Assembly (NCBI GenBank): GCA_002087915.1
Contig: LWDP01000004.1
Coordinates: 1-64,000, forward strand
Reading direction: 5' to 3'
Length of the DNA: 64,000 bases
Source of the DNA: Enterospora canceri
Lineage: Eukaryota; Microsporidia; Enterocytozoonidae
This document shows, piece by piece, positions 37,134-44,909 of this stretch (position 1 is the stretch's first letter; each line of letters begins with the position of its first letter). A program made the translations under genes and the position numbers. The notes under the pieces are model-generated. The model was given only the letters and a program-made list of their open reading frames with translations, made no database searches and was not told where the DNA came from.

Positions 37134-38588
37134 TCAGTTCCTAGCAAGACACTCTCTCAAATATCCAATCCACTCCTTCCTCATTTTTTCAACATTTTCG
37201 TTATCATAGTCCTCACTTTCTGATTCACCAATATCCTGGAACTCCTTCATTGCATCTGCCTCATTCTCCCTGCTAATTGGTTCATATTCCCTCCAAATGA
37301 ATCTGGTTAGTCCAGGAAGAAGACTCTTGTAAATCAACTTTCCATCTACATTGAATATTTGCACCATTCCACCAGACTGATTCACATTACATGAATACAC
37401 GCACAAATAGAGGCCACTTTGAGACCAGCACATTCCAGTTGCACCCTTCTGAGAGTATTTCCTGATTAAATCACCCCTATGATACATTTCAACTGTCTCA
37501 TTCATTTTGTCGTAGATTTGGTAGAACCTGAAATGAGGGTGGATTTGTGCAATTGATTTCCCAAGCAAATTGATCTGCTTGACCAGAACGTAACTGAATT
37601 TGACTCTTTCGTAGAATAGAACTGAATTATTTGATGTGGTGATCACAAACCCATTATCAGCAAATTCAGTCGAAACCAGGCTACCAGTTATAGCAGGAGT
37701 CACCGATACAATCTCAGTACCAGTGAAGCAGTCTATTGAATACTGATCAATGTTATTGATTCTCTTTCTGATCACAGCATACATTCTTGATCTACTGAAG
37801 TGGAAATCAACTTCTGATACATTCAAGTAGTTCTTTGATCTATCTGCTGTCACAATTCTGTTATTGATGAATGCAGCGTATTTGGTTCCATTCGTTCTGA
37901 ATGTGACTCCCTCATTGAAGTTGATTCCATTGATTTCGCCTTTCTTTCTTCCTGTCTCCAGTTCGACTACCCCATTGTTGTAGTAAAAGTAACTCACATT
38001 TTCATCCACAAATATTCCGTAATGTTTTTGTGTATTGGTGTTACGCAATATCTCCCTACACTTTCTGAACTCATAAACTACCACTTCTTCAACTGTTTCT
38101 ACTACCAAATAGACATCATCACTACTAAATGTGCATCTTAGTATGGTTGAATCAAAGTGTAAGTCGTAATACGCCTGTAACTCGTCTCCAACCATAAATC
38201 TGACTTCTTTGTCTCTTATGAATCCAAATATGTTTCCACAGTGTGTTGTGACGAAGTTGTTGATGTTATCGAGTGTAGAACAGTTCTCTACGTCCTTCTT
38301 GTGGACTGTATACGTCTCAAGGATGCTTCTGTGTAGCACGAAAAACTGTTCATTTTTAACCCAATCGTAGTTGAATGTAACTGGATTCAGATTTCTATGG
38401 CGTATTTTCTTATTTATGAGGGTGTTTAGGCTGTGTCTAGAAACGACTTCGTAATCGTCACTTCTGTCTAGTTCAACATCGCCCTCCACTACGAATACGT
38501 CACTATCACACTCATACTCGTGGTTGCTTAGTTTATTGCGTAATTCTGGTGCACACTTCTTGTTTTTTATGTAGATTATTGTGGTCAT
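37134..38588 (-). CDS. Putative eIF3 subunit B (Prt1-like)
   Basis: The 484-residue product is beta-rich with repeated propeller-like strands. Its C-terminal part (GATGMCWSQSGLYLCVYSC, MVQIFNVDGKLIYKSLLPG, LTRFIWREYEP) matches the last blade and tail of eIF3b, including the post-propeller W-R-x-x-P pattern. The N-terminal RRM seems absent or unrecognisable. eIF3b is the core scaffold of eIF3. The start at 38588 follows TCCCTAATCT. eIF2A, which is similar in fold, is the main alternative. Confidence 0.55.
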   Translation of the reverse strand: MTTIIYIKNKKCAPELRNKLSNHEYECDSDVFVVEGDVELDRSDDYEVVSRHSLNTLINKKIRHRNLNPVTFNYDWVKNEQFFVLHRSILETYTVHKKDVENCSTLDNINNFVTTHCGNIFGFIRDKEVRFMVGDELQAYYDLHFDSTILRCTFSSDDVYLVVETVEEVVVYEFRKCREILRNTNTQKHYGIFVDENVSYFYYNNGVVELETGRKKGEINGINFNEGVTFRTNGTKYAAFINNRIVTADRSKNYLNVSEVDFHFSRSRMYAVIRKRINNIDQYSIDCFTGTEIVSVTPAITGSLVSTEFADNGFVITTSNNSVLFYERVKFSYVLVKQINLLGKSIAQIHPHFRFYQIYDKMNETVEMYHRGDLIRKYSQKGATGMCWSQSGLYLCVYSCNVNQSGGMVQIFNVDGKLIYKSLLPGLTRFIWREYEPISRENEADAMKEFQDIGESESEDYDNENVEKMRKEWIGYLRECLARN

Positions 38589-38867
38589 AGATTAGGGATG
38601 TAAAAATGATAAAAATACTCAGGTGGATTAGTGTAATAAAATGGGTAGGAGAACTATGAGGAATATTGTTTTGGGAATAATTTACCCCTAACTTATTCAA
38701 TTGAAAAAGACCAGTGAAATACAACAAGAATCTTGATAAAGAGGAACAGATACAGAATAAGGAATAAAAGAATGCAGACACCTGACGGACCTGAATGTAA
38801 CAAGAAGTAATTAGCTACTGGTAACTAGTTTAACAGAGAGTAAGAAGTCAATGATCAATATTTATTC

Positions 38868-39728
38868 CTAATTATCGTATATCATTGTAATTCCATACTC
38901 AAAATCAACCAAATTGTACTCTCCTGAGACACCAACGCGTATTTTGTTGGATATCTCCTCGTCCCAACTGAAATTCATCAGGAACCCACTGTTTATATTC
39001 CACTTTATTTCAGACCTGTTTCTTTTTAGCCTCATTCCTGCCAGAAATGTTCTAGTTCTCTCTCTGATGTTACTCTGGACTTCTACACCTGCATCCAGAA
39101 TGCTACTCAGTCTCCTATAGTAATTCACCCTTAATAGATTGAACTTCTGCATGTTCACGCATGTCACACTATTTGCTGTCGCATACCTTCCAGATACTCC
39201 CAATCCAAGTCTATTGTTCACCGATACCACTTCCATCCCACAGCCCACTCTTCCAAACTCCTTCCAGTAGTTGAAAATGTAGACCAAATTGCTCATTTCA
39301 AAGACTGGTTTAATTGCCTTTAAGCTTAAATTATATGTAAGTCTATTTAGAGTCAGATTGATTGTACTGAATACTTCTCTCCTATCACTTACTACACCAT
39401 GGTATGATATTGCTCCATTACTACACATTCTACTGAATACCTTACGTAGTTTGAGTTGATAGCTTCCATTTGGTTCAAATCCAACCTGTAGAATTGTGCT
39501 TGGATTCAAGGAGTCATGTGTTGTGAAGAATGTCATAAAATACTGCTTGGAGTACTTTGTGATGCTACTTGTTAGTTGCATGCAGTTACCAAGTGTCTTG
39601 GATACTTCTAGCTTGTTTCCCAGATTCACTATACAGCTGGTTGTGTCCTTGAATTCCCTATCAAAAGAATCAAAAGTTGTTGAAGTTGGTTTCGGTGTTC
39701 TATTTTTGGAAGTAAGAAAATTGAACAT
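38868..39728 (-). CDS. Tom40-like beta-barrel, mitosomal outer membrane
   Basis: From 39728 (after CCCCAGA) the 286-residue protein has the alternating pattern of a porin: long runs of amphipathic strands such as RLGLGVSGRYATANS and SSILDAGVEVQSNIRER. It has a polar N-terminal helix and a C-terminal barrel strand. Size and strand content fit Tom40, the import pore retained in microsporidian mitosomes; VDAC is the alternative but is generally lost. The call is structural inference rather than a motif match. Confidence 0.6.
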   Translation of the reverse strand: MFNFLTSKNRTPKPTSTTFDSFDREFKDTTSCIVNLGNKLEVSKTLGNCMQLTSSITKYSKQYFMTFFTTHDSLNPSTILQVGFEPNGSYQLKLRKVFSRMCSNGAISYHGVVSDRREVFSTINLTLNRLTYNLSLKAIKPVFEMSNLVYIFNYWKEFGRVGCGMEVVSVNNRLGLGVSGRYATANSVTCVNMQKFNLLRVNYYRRLSSILDAGVEVQSNIRERTRTFLAGMRLKRNRSEIKWNINSGFLMNFSWDEEISNKIRVGVSGEYNLVDFEYGITMIYDN

Positions 39729-39897
39729 TCTGGGGCAGAAAATATGCAAATATCAAGGCAGATTTTATAGTTTAATACGGGTAGAATATACTGGATTGAT
39801 TGATTATTATTTAAATATGTGGAGGTTAAATTAGTTAGAATGATAACCAAGGTGCGCTGTAATGCAAACAACCTGATACATCATATATGGATATTGG

Positions 39898-39942
39898 TTT
39901 TTTGATAACACGTAATATATAAAAAAGATGTTATCTTAGCCC
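39898..39942 (+). promoter_or_regulatory. Promoter block shared with the paralogue at 41161
   Basis: A 25-base core (six T followed by GATAACACGTAATATATAA) at 39898-39922 is identical to 41118-41142. In both cases the core ends 18-20 bases before the ATG, with TTAGCCC or TTAACCC immediately upstream of the start. It may be the promoter of this secreted family. Confidence 0.55.
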
Positions 39943-40701
39943 ATGTTACTGATATTTATGATCAAAGTATTGTGTGCTGTGGGTGGATGTGAATCTGGGA
40001 AGGATGTTATGAATGAACTGGAACAGTTACGTGAAAGTGCACAGGAAAACTTCGAGGATATCAAAAATAACGTAACTGACTATGAAGAGACACTTAAAAT
40101 CGAAAGGATAGCAGACACAAACTTACCAATCAAGCAACAGGAAGAGATAATCAAACAAGGTTACCCTGAATTTACTAATATTGATTTCAATAAGGATTTC
40201 AATGAAATATTGGAGTCACTCAGAAATTATGCCAATACAACACGAGAACCATATAATGACGTTGATGAATATTATGAAATGCAGGTGGATAGCTTAAATA
40301 AGATATATGTGGTGCAACATTTGTTCTTTGTAAAGAAAAAGATACATTTGAAGCATATGTCACTTTACCTGAGAGCAGTTAATTATGATATGCAACTTAA
40401 CAATCAACAAAATAGACAAGATGGAAGTGAACAATGTGTTTATAACTGTTTTGTGAGTGAAACAGTTGCATGCAACTCAGTATCAGGAATAAAAGAAATT
40501 ACAGATGCAATTTTCAATAAGAACAGTGAACTTATAAAAATGACAAAAATGTTTAGAAAGCTTGAAGAAACGATTCTTCGCTTGTTGGACATAAAAAAGG
40601 GATTTCTCGATGCGTTTTATAACAAGTTGTATGAAAATGCCATTTATGAAATAGAAATTACCGGGGCAGCGATACCAACAGATGAACATATCCAACAGTA
40701 A
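39943..40701 (+). CDS. Secreted coiled-coil protein, paralogue A
   Basis: This encodes 252 residues with a signal peptide (MLLIFMIKVLCAVGG) and a mainly helical mature region with several cysteines. It is clearly paralogous to the gene at 41161: MNELEQLRES, then LPIKQQEEIIKQGYPEFTN are shared. Secretion and a role at the host interface are inferred; no family beyond this pair is recognised. Confidence 0.8.
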   Translation: MLLIFMIKVLCAVGGCESGKDVMNELEQLRESAQENFEDIKNNVTDYEETLKIERIADTNLPIKQQEEIIKQGYPEFTNIDFNKDFNEILESLRNYANTTREPYNDVDEYYEMQVDSLNKIYVVQHLFFVKKKIHLKHMSLYLRAVNYDMQLNNQQNRQDGSEQCVYNCFVSETVACNSVSGIKEITDAIFNKNSELIKMTKMFRKLEETILRLLDIKKGFLDAFYNKLYENAIYEIEITGAAIPTDEHIQQ

Positions 40702-40915
40702 ACTAAAAATATGAACATTTTTGCTTTACGTATTTTTCATACAGTCAATCAGGTCGCTAATAAGGTTTAAAGCATCTGATTTAATGATACCTGATAATAG
40801 GAAAGGTAGTTGTATATAGTGTGTCTCTAGATGAGTAGTACAAGCATATGCCTCGTTTATGGTATCGACATGGAAATTGATTGATTTTGAAATTATTCAG
40901 AGGATACTTCAATAA

Positions 40916-41077
40916 ATGAGTAAAACTAAAAGTTTAAAACTCTTAAGACTTGTAAATGCTACTGCCAGGTACAATACACATTGTCGGATAGTTGAATTGA
41001 TATTAGAAAAAATGCCAAACTTATTAAACGGACTATATAGGAAACAGTTTCCTACAAACCATAAGTTTCGACAATGA
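40916..41077 (+). pseudogene. Gene relic A (53 codons), half of an inverted repeat pair
   Basis: An ATG frame of 53 residues contains CRIVELILEKMPNLLNGLYR. The same motif recurs on the opposite strand at 41828-42100 (CRIAELISGKVSNLSKGLYK). The DNA similarity spans 40982-41050 and 41957-42025, inverted. There is no CCC start context. Two decayed copies of one gene, or of a mobile sequence, flanking a secreted gene is the simplest reading. Confidence 0.45.
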
Positions 41078-41117
41078 ATCAACGTTAAATGCCACATCCA
41101 ACAATATCGATAATCAT

Positions 41118-41160
41118 TTTTTTGATAACACGTAATATATAAGAAAAATATTATTAACCC
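41118..41160 (+). promoter_or_regulatory. Promoter block shared with the paralogue at 39943
   Basis: The second copy of the 25-base core lies at 41118-41142, followed by AT-rich sequence and TTAACCC right before the ATG at 41161. Beyond this core the upstream sequences differ, which suggests that the element is constrained or was copied with the gene. Confidence 0.55.
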
Positions 41161-41874
41161 ATGCTATTGATATTTATAATTGAGACACTGTGTGCCATGT
41201 GTGAATGTGAATATGCGAAGGATATAATGAATGAACTGGAGCAGTTACGTGAAAGTACACATAAAAACTTCGAAGGTATCAAAAGTAAGATCGCTGACTA
41301 CAAGAAGGACCTGAAGATTGAAAGAGAAGATGATTCAAAGTTACCAATTAAGCAACAGGAAGAAATAATCAAACAAGGTTACCCTGAATTTACCAATAGT
41401 GATCTTACTGGGGATTTTAAGAGCCTACATGACTCTTTATGTGATTACCGATCTGAATTAGTAATTCAATCACCAATTCAATCACCAATTCAATCACCAA
41501 CTCAATCACCAACTCAAAGAATGACTGCTGATCAATATCATAACTTGCAGAAGACAAGTTTAGAGAAGATGCTGGTTGTACAAAAAAAGTTCCTTGAAAT
41601 GAAAAAGGTTCACTTGAAACATAGGTCATTCTACCTGAAAGTAGCAAATTGGATTGATAGCCGCAAGAAACAACAAAGTGACACGTCCTCATGCCCAGAA
41701 ACACAAGCTGAATTAGAGGGGGAAATGGATACGATTGTAAGTGAAGTGCGTGATAATAAGGAAAGCTTGGACAATACAAAGACTAAATTGAAGAAATATG
41801 AGACAACAATTGCAAATTTGCTTATTGTCAAGAAAAATATGCATGGTGATTTGCAAAGTTTATTACGAAGGTGA
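41161..41874 (+). CDS. Secreted coiled-coil protein, paralogue B, with QSP repeats
   Basis: The 237-residue product has a signal peptide (MLLIFIIETLCAMCE) and shares LEQLREST and LPIKQQEEIIKQGYPEFTN with paralogue A. Unlike A, it carries a tetrapeptide repeat (IQSP/TQSP, five units) in the middle, encoded by a 12-base tandem repeat. The mature part is helical with repeated Lys/Glu. The insertion probably arose after the duplication. Confidence 0.8.
   Translation: MLLIFIIETLCAMCECEYAKDIMNELEQLRESTHKNFEGIKSKIADYKKDLKIEREDDSKLPIKQQEEIIKQGYPEFTNSDLTGDFKSLHDSLCDYRSELVIQSPIQSPIQSPTQSPTQRMTADQYHNLQKTSLEKMLVVQKKFLEMKKVHLKHRSFYLKVANWIDSRKKQQSDTSSCPETQAELEGEMDTIVSEVRDNKESLDNTKTKLKKYETTIANLLIVKKNMHGDLQSLLRR
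41464..41517 (+). repeat. 12-base tandem repeat encoding IQSP/TQSP
   Basis: About four and a half copies of AATTCAATCACC (later AACTCAATCACC) lie in frame within paralogue B. Paralogue A has no equivalent at the same place, so the array is likely to vary in length between strains. Confidence 0.8.
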
Positions 41875-42100
41875 AGCTACAGATTGATAGAATGCTATCA
41901 TAGTAGATGCATTTAATGGTAAAGTGTTGGGTACAGCATTTATTGAGGTTCAAGGTAAACCGTTTCTTATATAGTCCTTTTGATAAGTTTGACACTTTTC
42001 CTGATATCAATTCAGCTATCCGACATAAAGGATATTTCTTGTCTATGTCATAACAAACACCTTTATCATGTTTTTGACCATTTGATACTACTAATATCAA
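41828..42100 (-). pseudogene. Gene relic B, inverted partner of relic A
   Basis: An open minus-strand frame without an ATG overlaps the end of paralogue B and contains CRIAELISGKVSNLSKGLYK, matching relic A. Sequence upstream is closed by a TAA. It is not an intact gene; the conserved motif is the evidence that this was once coding sequence. Confidence 0.4.
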
Positions 42101-42271
42101 TTTAACTTATCATTGTCCATGTCATATATTTTTGATCTATTAACTTTCTAATATGATATTTCTGATTTCTTGAATTGTACTGAAATGCAGTGAAATGTAA
42201 GATATATAACACAATATACAGATATCAAAATATAAATAACGGGTATTTAAATGTAATATTGTTATTAGCCC

Positions 42272-42994
42272 ATGTTATTACTCTCTATTGGATTCGTGTT
42301 TAGCGCATCTCACAGGGAAACGTCTGTTGTAGGTAGTTTGATAGATATATGCTCTCAATCTATACAGCTGGCACAAACTAAAATTGGCCAAGATGAGGAA
42401 ATTAGTGAACTCCTTACCACCCTGAATTCTCAATTCAGTGATTTTGCCAATGTGGGATTTGATGATAAGGAAAAAATGGTAAGAGAACAATATGATGAAT
42501 TCATTACTAGGATAAATCAAATGGATGTAAACCAAGTGAATGATGCCATTAGTGAGTATGAAAACAGTATGTTACTAATTAGTATAAATTACTCATCACT
42601 AGATGATGTTGAAGCGAAACACAGCGAGTTGTCTAGTAGTATAGACAAGTTAAAGGAAGTATGCGAGTTGTATGAGAACCAAAAAAAGGAATTATTGAAG
42701 TGCTGTCTCTACTGTAAAATGGTGAAGCTTTACCACGAACTGCATCAACAGAAAAGTGAATCTGGACGTAGTGATGTTGGTATACTAGATGATAACTCTC
42801 ATTTGTTGGAAGTAGAACACTTCTATTTTGATGATAGTGGATTATCATCTGATACTGATATGATTGGTATTTGCAAGGTTGTTAATGAGAATGTATGTAA
42901 ACTCGTTGATATGAGAAAAGAACTGCAGGTTCTCAGAGCGAAAAGAAACGCACTGATCCAAGACTGTGTTTTATCAACCAAGACGCTCAATTAA
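42272..42994 (+). CDS. Secreted helical protein of the second island
   Basis: The 240-residue product has a signal peptide (MLLLSIGFVFSASHR), TTAGCCC directly before the ATG, and a mainly helical body with cysteines (LKCCLYCKMV, ICKVVNENVC). Size, architecture and position match the two paralogues upstream, but sequence similarity is faint. Its stop codon abuts the stop codon of the convergent Mak21-like gene. Confidence 0.78.
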   Translation: MLLLSIGFVFSASHRETSVVGSLIDICSQSIQLAQTKIGQDEEISELLTTLNSQFSDFANVGFDDKEKMVREQYDEFITRINQMDVNQVNDAISEYENSMLLISINYSSLDDVEAKHSELSSSIDKLKEVCELYENQKKELLKCCLYCKMVKLYHELHQQKSESGRSDVGILDDNSHLLEVEHFYFDDSGLSSDTDMIGICKVVNENVCKLVDMRKELQVLRAKRNALIQDCVLSTKTLN

Positions 42995-44425
42995 TTAATT
43001 CATTCGCAACTCTAATTCCACTACATCAAATGTATCAAATACTTCTACTTTCTCCTTCCTAATCATTCTAGCACATATTTCCCTGACATTTTCATCATAA
43101 TGATCCCTGTATATCCATATGCTATATGGAATAGACTCGTATCTGTTGCACAACATTAGCATTCCCATTATCAATGATGATCCATACATGTACACATTAT
43201 TCATCACTTTCTCCAGTAAACTGATATTACTTGGATTCTTCCTGACGTATTCTTCTACTTCCGTAATCAAAATGACCTCTGATCCAGTAAATCTGGTGAT
43301 GTTTCTCATTAAAAACGTCTCAAACTGCGAGTCATTGATTCTATTCAGCATCTTCAGAATCAATGGCACTACTCTACTTCCTCCCACTGCCCTATAGTTG
43401 CGCATGTACTCCAATAGCCCCTTATTGATATCATCAATCTTCTCTTCCTTCATATTCAAAACCATTCCACCAATTATGCTTTCATAAAGCAGCTCTCTCT
43501 CATTCGCCTTGTATTCTTCATCAACCGTGACCGTGTTGTAGAATTCAACTAGGCCACTCCCCTCCTTCTTCCTCAACAACTTCAGTGCATTGTGCTGTGC
43601 CCTGAATGTGTCATTTTTGAAGAAGAAATCCTCCAAATTACTCAAAATCAGCTTCCTATGAATTGAGAAGTTCTCACTGAGATATTTGCTGCTGTAATTA
43701 TTTAAGTTGCTGATTATTATGGAAATCATATCATCAACTAATACACCTGCCCTAGCTAACTCTTCTGCCAGCACCAGTGTCTTTTCTCCTATGTACTTGT
43801 TCCTGCTATTTATTTCGTACGACTTCACTACTCTTCCTATGATATACCCATCTGTAATCATCTTATCGTTTTTCTGTAGCTCAATCATCAAATCCCTGAT
43901 ATTCTTTAGAACGTAGTAAATCGTATCATTTCTCTGGTTCTCTACAAATTGTAACAGATTCTTCATGTTCAGATTGGATGGATCAGTTGTACAGACAAGT
44001 GTAGCCATGTTTATTCTATCCAATAGGGCACCATGTTGTAGCATATGCTTCTCATCTTGGGTGAGTATCTTCTTAGTCTTGTTTGATTTGGTGATTCTGA
44101 ATTTGCTGGTATTATTTGGGATTTCATTTTCACTATCAGTGAATTTCTTATTCTTGTTGTTTCTAATACTCTTATTGTTTCTACTATTCTCACTTCTCTT
44201 ATTGCTCCTACTGTTTTCATTTCTCTTATTGCTCCTACTATTCTCACTCCTCTCACTTCCATGATTTATCTTAATCTTACTTTTTTCAATATTTTCAGTG
44301 CATCTCTTAGCATAATCATTTGCTCTATAACTCACTGTCATCACACCATCTACCTTCTTAATCATCACTTCGTTACTCTTCTTCACTCTCTTCTTCATAT
44401 CAATCTCAGAATATTTCTTAACCAT
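42995..44425 (-). CDS. Mak21/Noc1-like ribosome biogenesis protein
   Basis: Beyond an N-terminal Ser/Asn/Lys-Arg repeat (about 55-95), the 476-residue protein contains the CBF/Mak21 pattern: NLEDFFFKNDTFRAQHNALKLL, followed by a helical solenoid (ESIIGGMVLNMKEEK). Mak21/Noc1 accompanies pre-60S particles in the nucleolus. Yeast Mak21 has about 1,025 residues, so this is a core version. The start at 44425 follows ATCCCAAA and is 18 bases from the divergent neighbour. Confidence 0.6.
   Translation of the reverse strand: MVKKYSEIDMKKRVKKSNEVMIKKVDGVMTVSYRANDYAKRCTENIEKSKIKINHGSERSENSRSNKRNENSRSNKRSENSRNNKSIRNNKNKKFTDSENEIPNNTSKFRITKSNKTKKILTQDEKHMLQHGALLDRINMATLVCTTDPSNLNMKNLLQFVENQRNDTIYYVLKNIRDLMIELQKNDKMITDGYIIGRVVKSYEINSRNKYIGEKTLVLAEELARAGVLVDDMISIIISNLNNYSSKYLSENFSIHRKLILSNLEDFFFKNDTFRAQHNALKLLRKKEGSGLVEFYNTVTVDEEYKANERELLYESIIGGMVLNMKEEKIDDINKGLLEYMRNYRAVGGSRVVPLILKMLNRINDSQFETFLMRNITRFTGSEVILITEVEEYVRKNPSNISLLEKVMNNVYMYGSSLIMGMLMLCNRYESIPYSIWIYRDHYDENVREICARMIRKEKVEVFDTFDVVELELRMN
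44160..44262 (-). repeat. 27-base tandem repeats in the Mak21-like gene
   Basis: Imperfect repeats coding for SENSRSNKR/NENSRSNKR-type units produce a basic, Asn/Ser-rich segment. This is a low-complexity insertion with likely length polymorphism and is outside the conserved domain. Confidence 0.7.
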
Positions 44426-44443
44426 TTTGGGATAAAAATTCCC
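44426..44443. promoter_or_regulatory. 18-base divergent spacer with GGG and CCC blocks
   Basis: The spacer reads TTTGGGATAAAAATTCCC between the reverse start CAT and the forward ATG. Both genes have the start block on their own strand. The full promoters must overlap coding sequence. Confidence 0.7.
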
Positions 44444-44851
44444 ATGAATAAAAATATTCAGAGACTCTACAGCACATTTGGAATCCCATTGAAGTACGAC
44501 ATAGACCTAGGTGTGCTGAAGAAGAACTACTATAGACTGGCAAAGGATAGCCAGAACAACGACTACGTCAATGATGGATACAAGAGACTCAAAGACGACT
44601 ATCTTCGAGCCAAGGCATTTCTACCAGATGAAATAGATTTAGATCAATTCAACAAGTTCAAGAACAACTTTCTGGACACGTGTCTTGATTTGGAGACCAA
44701 AATAGCAGAGAATAAACAAAATAGAACTAAACTGAATAAAATAGCAGAAGAATTAGATAGGAAGATTGATGAATGCAAAGAGCACTATAATGAAATAGAA
44801 TACTTGAACAAATGGAGCTATTATAGGAGACTAAGGAATATGATAGAGTGA
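44444..44851 (+). CDS. Jac1/HscB-like J-protein, HPD motif absent
   Basis: This encodes 135 residues from the ATG after TTCCC. LYSTFGIPLKYDIDLGVLKKNYYRLAK followed by YVNDGYKRLKDDYLRAKAFL is the HscB/Jac1 J-domain layout, and the C-terminal helical bundle (FLDTCLDLETKIAEN) fits its scaffold-binding domain. The J-domain loop that should hold HPD is shortened to KDSQNND, with no HPD. Jac1 hands the Fe-S scaffold Isu1 to the mitosomal Hsp70. Loss of HPD would remove ATPase stimulation. Confidence 0.65.
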   Translation: MNKNIQRLYSTFGIPLKYDIDLGVLKKNYYRLAKDSQNNDYVNDGYKRLKDDYLRAKAFLPDEIDLDQFNKFKNNFLDTCLDLETKIAENKQNRTKLNKIAEELDRKIDECKEHYNEIEYLNKWSYYRRLRNMIE

Positions 44852-44909
44852 ATAGATTAAATAGTAGATAGTCAATTAGTTTGTTAAGGTGATAGCTAAC
44901 AGCAGTAAC

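Noticed and set aside
38533..38781. 82-codon minus-strand frame upstream of the eIF3b-like gene
   Set aside because: It overlaps the start of that gene, has no CCC block and its hydrophobic runs look random. The 38,589-38,867 gap shows no other gene.
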